A stretch of 64,000 bases of DNA from the NCBI GenBank assembly GCA_008973525.1, contig WACJ01000313.1, positions 124,001-188,000 on the forward strand. The letters run 5' to 3'. The position numbers and the translations under genes were made by a program. Origin of the DNA: Stenopsyche tienmushanensis. Its lineage: Eukaryota > Arthropoda > Insecta > Trichoptera > Stenopsychidae. A model generated the notes under the pieces. That model ran no database searches. It was not told the origin of the DNA and saw only the letters and a list, made by a program, of their open reading frames with translations. Below are positions 57,701 to 64,000 of the stretch, piece after piece; the first letter of the stretch is position 1, and each line of letters begins with the position of its first letter.

Positions 57701-60700
57701 TCAGACTTCTTCCAACAGATGAAACTGATCTTCAGATTCTTCAGTGACAATCGCGTCAATGTTATAGAAAGCTGCATGCAAGCCGATGACAGTGACGGAG
57801 GCGCCTATCGAAAAAAAAGTGTTATTAATATCAGTCTGCGAATGAGAGATTATCGAAATTCTTGCAGAAAAAAAAAAAACAAACCTAACACCCAGAAGAG
57901 CGCGGATCCTGCACCAGCCCAAAAAAATATGGGCAAGCAACACAGACATACAATGGCGTATTGATGCCCCGGAGTTAACTCATAAGAACCAATCTGCAAT
58001 AAATTTTATAGATATCATTTAGGCCAGTTGTAAAATGTAACAAATGGAATGTTTTATAACAAATGTGAAAATTTGATATTGCATAAAAATAAACTTCTTA
58101 AAATGCTTATCAGATGTAGCCGATTCCCATAAGAGACTTTACTAGGGAAATGATTTTACATATGACGGTTTCCTATTTGCCTTCCACACTTGGTAAAGTA
58201 AGTATTTGAATAGGAATTATAGTTTAGGTAGAAGAAAAAAAAAATCTGTGAGCGAGTAGTGAAATCATCATTATTTTTAAACGATAATTTAATTATTGTT
58301 GCAAATTTAATCACTCACTCACGAGCGTCTGTGTATGACTTTATTAATATTTTAGTTACTTTACTTTCTTCAAATCCAGGAAATATTAATATTTCATTAA
58401 TGCAATATTAATATTTCCAACCAAACAGCTTAACGACCGCATGTTTTTTTAATGAATTTTGCCTGGCGGTCGGCGGTTTTGCAAAAAAAAAAAACAAATA
58501 AACTGTCATTTCACTAAATTCACTATGTTTCGAAAACCACTTGAGATATCTTAGTAACCCAATATTTTTTCAATAGAATGGAATGTATGATGTAGAACTC
58601 ATATAAGAGTCCACGGACAGGAACTGAAGTTTTTCAAAGACTCAAATACTAGTCTGCGGCCGTTAACTTGTTAATATACAATTTCCCAAATTTGTTGGTA
58701 TGATGATTTTTTTCCCACAATCTAGATCAGCGGTTCTTAAACAGGGGTCGCTCTATTCTCAGTCTCTAGTTTCAGGGGAAGCTCTATTTTGGCCAGAAAA
58801 TGTTTGTTTGTTTGAAAAATTAAGTCACAAGGGTTGGGATGAGGTTCATCAAAAAAAAAAATGGTTGAAAAGGGGGTCCACGAGAAAAAAATTGCTCAAG
58901 AGGGGGTCCGCGGACTACATGAGTTTAAGAAGCGCTGATCTAGATTTTAACCTGATTCTTTACAGTTACGAGTCCAGAATTTAAACCACTATTACAGCAC
59001 TTGATATAAAAAGAAACACATATATTATTTCATAACAAATGGGTATTATATCCAAAATAATCTGTAAAATGAATCTGGAATAATCAATTTACACCAGTTG
59101 AACTAGAATCGACGATCTCCTGCATCTCAATTCTCTGGGGTGAATGGATAAACCAGATTAGATTAACTATTTTTTTTCCTTTTATTTTAGTAACTTTTAA
59201 TTTCTGCATTTTTAATTATCATTTATATCAATATATTGTATTTTTAATTATACAATATATTGGGTGTGTGAATAAGTTCTTGCCGTTATTTGTAAAAAAA
59301 AATAATAAAACGAAACACCATTTTAGGCTATCCAAGAATCAACCAATTTTTTGCTATCTTCATAAGAAGTGCTGCTGAAACAGGCAATGAGACATCAATT
59401 GAAATAAGTGTTAATAAATAGGAGCAATGTCGGGAGAGTACAGTGAGTGGAGTAAAACTTCTCATTTCGTTTCCAGGTAGGTTTTGATTGCTAATGTGAG
59501 ATGCGGCCTAGCGCAGTCATACTACAAAATCACCTTATTGTGTCTTTGGGTATATTGTGCTACTTTTTTTTGAATGCTCGGTTCAAACGCATCAATTGCT
59601 TTCGGTAGAGACCTCCTGTGACGGTGTGGAGCAGCTCATAGTATACTACTCCCAGCTGATACCATCAAATACATAGCATGAGGCTTGGAATCATGGATAT
59701 TCCACTCTGGTGTCTATTCTACTGTTTGGCCTGCATTGGGATTATCGTAGAATGTCCACTTTTCATCACCAGTTATGATACAATGTAAAAAATCTTTTCT
59801 TTTTTACTGTTGGAGCAACTGTTCATACGCAAAGATGCCTTCCCACATATCTCAGCTCCTTCCTTTTGTATAATTCCCAATACTATCAAATGTTTCAAAA
59901 ATGTTGTTCGATCAACTCCTAAGGATTTTGTAAGTTTATCAAGCAATGGTTTCAATTCTTTGTCTACAAACTTTTTTGATGCACTACTACGTTCGCTTCA
60001 AAATCATTATTTTTGAAGTGATTAAACCAACCTCTGCATGTTTTTTCTGTCAGAGCATGATCATCATAGATTTCCACTAGGATTTTACATGCTTCAGCTG
60101 GGGATTTCTTTTGAATAAAGTAATGCAGTGAAATTCCCTGCAAATATGATTTACTTAGCAAAAAATATGACATGTTTCATGTTACGAAATTAAAATCATT
60201 AACGCTTTAACAGCATTCTGCGAATACTAATTTTAAAGTTAGGTTATAGTACTATATAGATGCATATATGCATACGATTTTTATACAGTCATCTGATGGT
60301 GAAACAGCAGGAACTTATTCACACACTCAATAATTAGATCAAATATTTTTGTATTTTAACTGAGATAGGATCCAGATCATTAGCGATATTGTAATGATAT
60401 CGAGGTGAGATGAGATCCATTTGAAAATATTTATGTCAGTTTTACATCACAATGGATAGTCTCCCTGGAGTTATGAAAAAAAAACCAAGAAGAAGAAAAA
60501 ACAACAGTACCTTCCATTTGACCGGGTTGGATCTGAACTTGTGGCATATGAAGAGACTCGCACAGATCGCCAACAGGAGAAGGGGAGACGTGACTCTGAA
60601 AAATGAACCGACTCAGTCGAGAGCGTCGCTCCCCGGGTTCGCTGGGGGGGGGGGGGGAGGGGTGAGGACGAAGTCTCATACTCACAGACAGTAGGCGAAC

Positions 60701-61208
60701 AGAGCTACAAAGACGAACAGATAGTTGGAGCGAAAGTATTCGACGTTCCTGACGAGCCGCTTGCTGAGCCTCGGGAGGGTGGTCGGGACCTGTCGAAGGA
60801 GACAATCGATCAGACGACTCGAAGGAAATCGAGAAGGCGGAAGACGCGTTCGGCGGGCGTCACCTTAAAATTCGAAGTCTGCACGAACAGCAGCCAGGGC
60901 CTCACGGACTGTCTCTGGGCGGACACGAGAGCGGTCAGCGCCGACGGCGTGAGATATTGGCCGAGCTGACCGACTCTGAAGCTAAAAAAGAAACGGATCG
61001 AAAATCAGCTTCGGAAGGTAGTCATATTCAGATTCGCCCGAGGGCGATAGTCGTTCGCGTTTTCGGCGGCGAGTTCGCTCAGCTCGGCGTCGAAACAACG
61101 TCGCGCGACAAAAACGATCGCGACGGCTCACTTGGACAGTCCTCTCGAAGGGGACGCCTCGGGGGCCTCCATTTCACCGGATATTTCCACTGATACGGGT
61201 TCTGCCAT
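57701..61208 (-). CDS. RABAC1: Prenylated Rab acceptor protein 1 (PRA1 family)
   Basis: Six exons: 61208-61132, 60981-60864, 60789-60686, 60595-60511, 57993-57885 and 57804-57701, 198 aa (human 185), phases consistent. PRA1 is a four-helix Golgi/late-endosomal membrane protein that binds prenylated Rabs and helps them leave GDI. Matches to human PRA1: SVRPWLLFVQTSNF (IRPWSTFVDQQRF), RLVRNVEYFRSNYLFVFVALFAYCL (RLVRNVEYYQSNYVFVF), the VTSPLLLLAICASLFIC hydrophobic pair, LTPGHQYAIVC (VSPAHQYALAG), FFWAGAGSALFWVLGASVTVIGLHAAFYNID (FFWLAGAGSAVFWVLGATLVVIGSHAAFHQIE), and an acidic C-terminus, TEESEDQFHLLEEV. The exon-2 acceptor has an alternative six bases downstream, in frame. Intron 4 (2.5 kb) holds a hAT MITE and a mariner. 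Confidence 0.94.
58728..58937. mobile_element. hAT MITE, 210 bp, TSD atctagat
   Basis: Starts cagcggttcttaaacagggg and ends gtttaagaagcgctg. An exact 8-bp duplication, atctagat, is at 58720-58727 and 58938-58945. Same family as the 21409-21726 element: shared ends and 'gggtccgcgga'. Both chose a TCTAGA-centred target. Confidence 0.92.
59260..60330 (-). mobile_element. Internally deleted mariner element, 1071 bp
   Basis: Ends ttgggtgtgtgaataagttc and (inverted) gaacttattcacacactcaa, each flanked by TA. On the minus strand 60150-59990 reads HYFIQKKSPAEACKILVEIY and ALTEKTCRGWFNHFKNNDF, the helix-turn-helix region of insect mariners. 59930-59860 continues LTKSLGVDRTTFLKHL and LGIIQKEG. Stops and shortness rule out activity. 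In PRA1 intron 4, in the gene's own orientation. Confidence 0.9.
60644..60657. repeat. Poly-G tract in PRA1 intron 3
   Basis: Fourteen consecutive G bases on the plus strand (poly-C in the transcript sense), just downstream of exon 3's donor. Likely length-polymorphic and error-prone in assembly. Confidence 0.85.
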
Positions 61209-62520
61209 TTTCTACGAGATTGCGCCCGGAAACCTCGCCGCTGAAAAGTAGAGGAAAATTGTTCTTTTGATTTCTGTTTCCGAAGTAGATTGTGAATTTT
61301 AGTGACATTTTTCGAGAAAGTTTACCAAAAGTTATTTTCGAACTGACGTTTCGCTTCGTTTGACAACTCGACTAATTTACGCAATGCTGCCAGGTTGAAA
61401 ATAAGCAATCCGTCGGAGGCTCTTTCCGCTGTCCCGAGTGCATCGACATAATATAGAAAACAATTTAATAATTATTCAGTTAAAGCGTACGTTATTATTC
61501 AAACTCAAAATTATATAATCATTAAATATTATTTATACGACATTTTTTATTTTTCATTTTTCAAAGCGAGTTTCCAACCACGAAACGACACGGTGTTTAC
61601 GATCGTATCCAATTTTGCTTTTGTAAATATGTAAAAAAAAAATCTTTTCCGCCGTTTAGATTTAATTACAAAAATATATTTTTTCGAGAAGCTTTCCAAC
61701 ATAACACGGCTAAAGGAAATAAATGATCATATAAAGTGAAATGTGCATCCTTAATGTATTATTTATAGATTGGTGATTTGCACGATAAAAGTGCAATCGA
61801 ACGATTCGTTCGTAAGTGTCAAATGTGAGGGAAGACCGCAACAAAAACAATAGGACAGTGCGAGCGCTCGCCGGTCGACGGACGGTCGTCGTCGCGTCGG
61901 AATGAGAATTAGCGAATATGAGAGTCGGCCGCCGGCGCCGGCGCGAGCGCGCCAACTGTGCGCGCGTCAAAAACGAATAATACTTCGCTATAGAATATCT
62001 CGCGCAGTGCATCTTTGAATAAAAACAGCTGTCGAAGCTGCGAAGACGGCGAGTGGCGTCCGTCGATCGAGGTAGGTCGCTCGGGTCGGAGGTGTCGCGC
62101 CCCCCGGACACCGGAAGCGACGGAACAATTGAAAATGTTAATTCGGAGGATCTCGACCTCGATTTAGACGTGACGCGTCGGGAAGGGGTCCCACGCGCGT
62201 TTCGAAATCGTCCGCTGACGTCTTCGCTCCGGGCCGGCGGCGGTGAGGTGAGCTCGCTCTTCTTTCGCACCGCGTACGGAAATTGCAAAATCGAAGGACG
62301 TCGCGGGGTCGTAGGTCGCACGCCGCAGATCGTTCGAGAAGTCGCCGTCGCGAGTCGCCCCTCCGCGAGGGCGGCGACGGGAGTCGCGGGGCGATAAGGC
62401 GCGATAGCGGAGCTCTCGGCCCCTCGGCGCCCTCTCGCGAAACGGAAGGCGACGATATCTGCGGGTCGAAGGTCCGCCGCGATAAGAGACCTTCCTTTCC
62501 GTTGCTATCCCGCAGCTCGC
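61209..62520. promoter_or_regulatory. Bidirectional intergenic region between PRA1 and the right-end gene
   Basis: Two divergent start codons are 1.3 kb apart. The centre is AT-rich, while 61860-62520 is markedly CG-rich ('gcgccggcgcgagcgcgcc' near 61935), as expected for a first non-coding exon or promoter of the plus-strand gene. No TATA element was assigned. Confidence 0.5.
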
Positions 62521-63124
62521 ATGGGACAGCTTCTCGCAGTAGTCTCGCGTCGGTGGCGCGACAGTGAGTATCGCCGGTCGCTCCCCGACTTCGCTTTCGG
62601 ATTTGTCGAATCGTACCGATTGAATTCTAGGTATCGCCTTCCGTCCGGCGGCGCTCGAAGGCGGAGGCGCTCCGCCCGAAATGGAAGAAGACCGGCCGAG
62701 GCGACCGTCCCGCGAGAGCGAAGACTCCGAGAACGCGCAGCCGAAGGAGGGCGACCAACAGGTGCCGAAAACTCGAAAAACGCATCGGGAGGATTTCGTC
62801 TCGAGCTCTCCCTTAGATCGAGACGATTTCTTTTTTTCTCTTTCGAAGAGACGAAATCCCCCCCGAGGAAATCAATTTTCTCTGCGTCAACGGGCCGATT
62901 GTTAAAACGACAGATCGACATTTTCAGCAATGTCGAGCGAGACCCAACTTCACCCTCGGGGGAACCGACGAAGGAAACGAGGAGCGGGACTCCTTTCCGG
63001 TCACCGAGGAGGAGATAGCGGCCTCCACCGCGGAGACGGGCGGGAGGATTCCGTCCTCCGGCAGTTCCGGCGGCCTGACGCAGGTTCAGATGATCGCCCT
63101 GGCGGAGAAGCGGAGAAAGTTGAG
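62521..63124 (+). CDS. Unrecognised protein, N-terminal part (gene continues past the visible exons)
   Basis: Three exons join cleanly: 62521-62563 (MGQLLAVVSRRWRD, donor GTGAGT, phase 1), 62631-62761 (phase 0 out) and 62928-63124 (phase 2 out, donor GTGAAT). The 371 nt are open throughout. The protein is hydrophilic: an acidic, Arg-rich segment (MEEDRPRRPSRESEDSENAQ), then FPVTEEEIAASTAETGGRIPSS, a short Ser/Gly linker and LTQVQMIALAEKRRKLR, which looks like the start of an amphipathic or coiled-coil helix. I do not recognise the family. An alternative start is the Met at 62681, which is in frame. No further exon is convincing before 64000, so the gene probably extends beyond the window. Confidence 0.6.
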
Positions 63125-64000
63125 GTGAATATTTTTATTTCGACGATCGTACGGCACGATCTAAAACCCCGGGACGGTTTCGAAGAGATACTGAATTTTC
63201 GGAAAACGGAAGTTTAAGAGCGGTCCCGACAATTATACACCTAAGCCGAGTCGTTTCCCGAGCGTTGAGGTCAAATATTAACATGCAAGATTTGACCTTA
63301 GTCTAATTTTAAACATTTTTTCGACAAAAATCCTTCCAGCTGGAACGAATAGCACCTGTTTGTTTGATAAATTTGAATGGGATTCATAATAACCTGCTCG
63401 TACAAAATCGTTCACCAAAGGTGACTTTATCGTTTAATATGTATACAGTTATTTATGTAAACGGGCATAAATTTATACGATTATGGTATACATATTGATG
63501 AGCCGAATCGATTTGATTGACAATGTAAATTTTTACTTTCGGTACTCGCTACCGATTCTATGTGGACTGGCTCGGAATGCGACATTTAATTCTTTTATTA
63601 CATTTCGTCTTAGGCTCTGAAAACTTTAGAAAGGTTGCTTTTCAATGATCTGTTTAATCATCATGTTTTGTATTGGCAATGCAAATAAATAACAATCAAC
63701 ATAATTATATTTGCGAGAAATAGAATTTGTTTTGAACGATAAACATTTTTCTTCACCGGGTGTATATTTTTATTTGACATTTGATAGGATAGTTCACCGA
63801 CGCAACCTTCTGCAATTCCAATCTTGATTATTTCACCGTGCGCTATCTTGTATAAAATATTTTGCTCTCTTATTTTTTATTGTCAGTTTATTTGAACTGC
63901 GAGCATAGGATTTTTCTCAACGCATTAAAATCATTAGAGTTTTTAATCACACATTTGAAATATGTCATTCCTTATTTCGTCAAGAATAGATTCAAACTGA
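63125..64000. other. Presumed intron or flank of the right-end gene
   Basis: AT-rich, no coding frame longer than chance and no recognisable element. It begins directly at the GTGAAT donor of the last visible exon. Confidence 0.4.

Overview
This is a eukaryotic nuclear window, almost certainly from an arthropod and most likely an insect. It holds spliced genes with GT-AG introns, a homologue of the arthropod Tan hydrolase, and a dense load of insect-type mobile DNA: mariner, hAT, pogo/Tigger, piggyBac-like, non-LTR and tRNA-SINE sequences. The background is very AT-rich, but several coding blocks (about 9.9-15.9 kb, 26.1-26.5 kb, 27.7-29.4 kb and 36-37.6 kb) are strikingly GC-rich. I see no viral genome, operon, CRISPR array or rRNA.

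Layout. From 1 to 7.7 kb lies a minus-strand PCLAF (PCNA clamp-associated factor) homologue, with a complete mariner, a pogo-type MITE and a non-LTR tail in its last intron. From 9.1 to 14.5 kb is a plus-strand gene for a proline-rich protein that resembles the N-terminal half of insect SEC23IP/PAPLA1-type proteins. A whole seven-exon minus-strand gene for a secreted-then-anchored membrane protein sits inside its first intron. From 14.6 to 19.5 kb is a 14-exon DDHD-family phospholipase A1 (DDHD2/SEC23IP type). From 20.9 to 22.4 kb is a mariner carrying another repeat, which itself carries a hAT MITE. An intronless tan homologue follows at 22.6-23.7 kb, then RNASEH2C at 26.1-26.6 kb. Two ornithine aminotransferase paralogues on the minus strand (27.7-29.4 and 36.0-37.6 kb) are separated by a transposon graveyard. 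From 37.6 to 42 kb there are further relics. CCDC149 spans 42.1-49.4 kb in seven exons, and a six-finger C2H2 protein lies at 52.1-53.1 kb. RABAC1/PRA1 (minus, six exons) spans 57.7-61.2 kb and faces an unrecognised plus-strand gene that starts at 62.5 kb and runs off the window.

The genes do not form one pathway. Two minor themes are visible. The proline-rich SEC23IP-like gene, the DDHD phospholipase and PRA1 all concern early secretory membrane traffic. PCLAF and RNASEH2C both act in DNA replication and repair. Exon models were built by hand from reading frame, splice-site consensus and phase. Every complete multi-exon model below sums to an integral number of codons.
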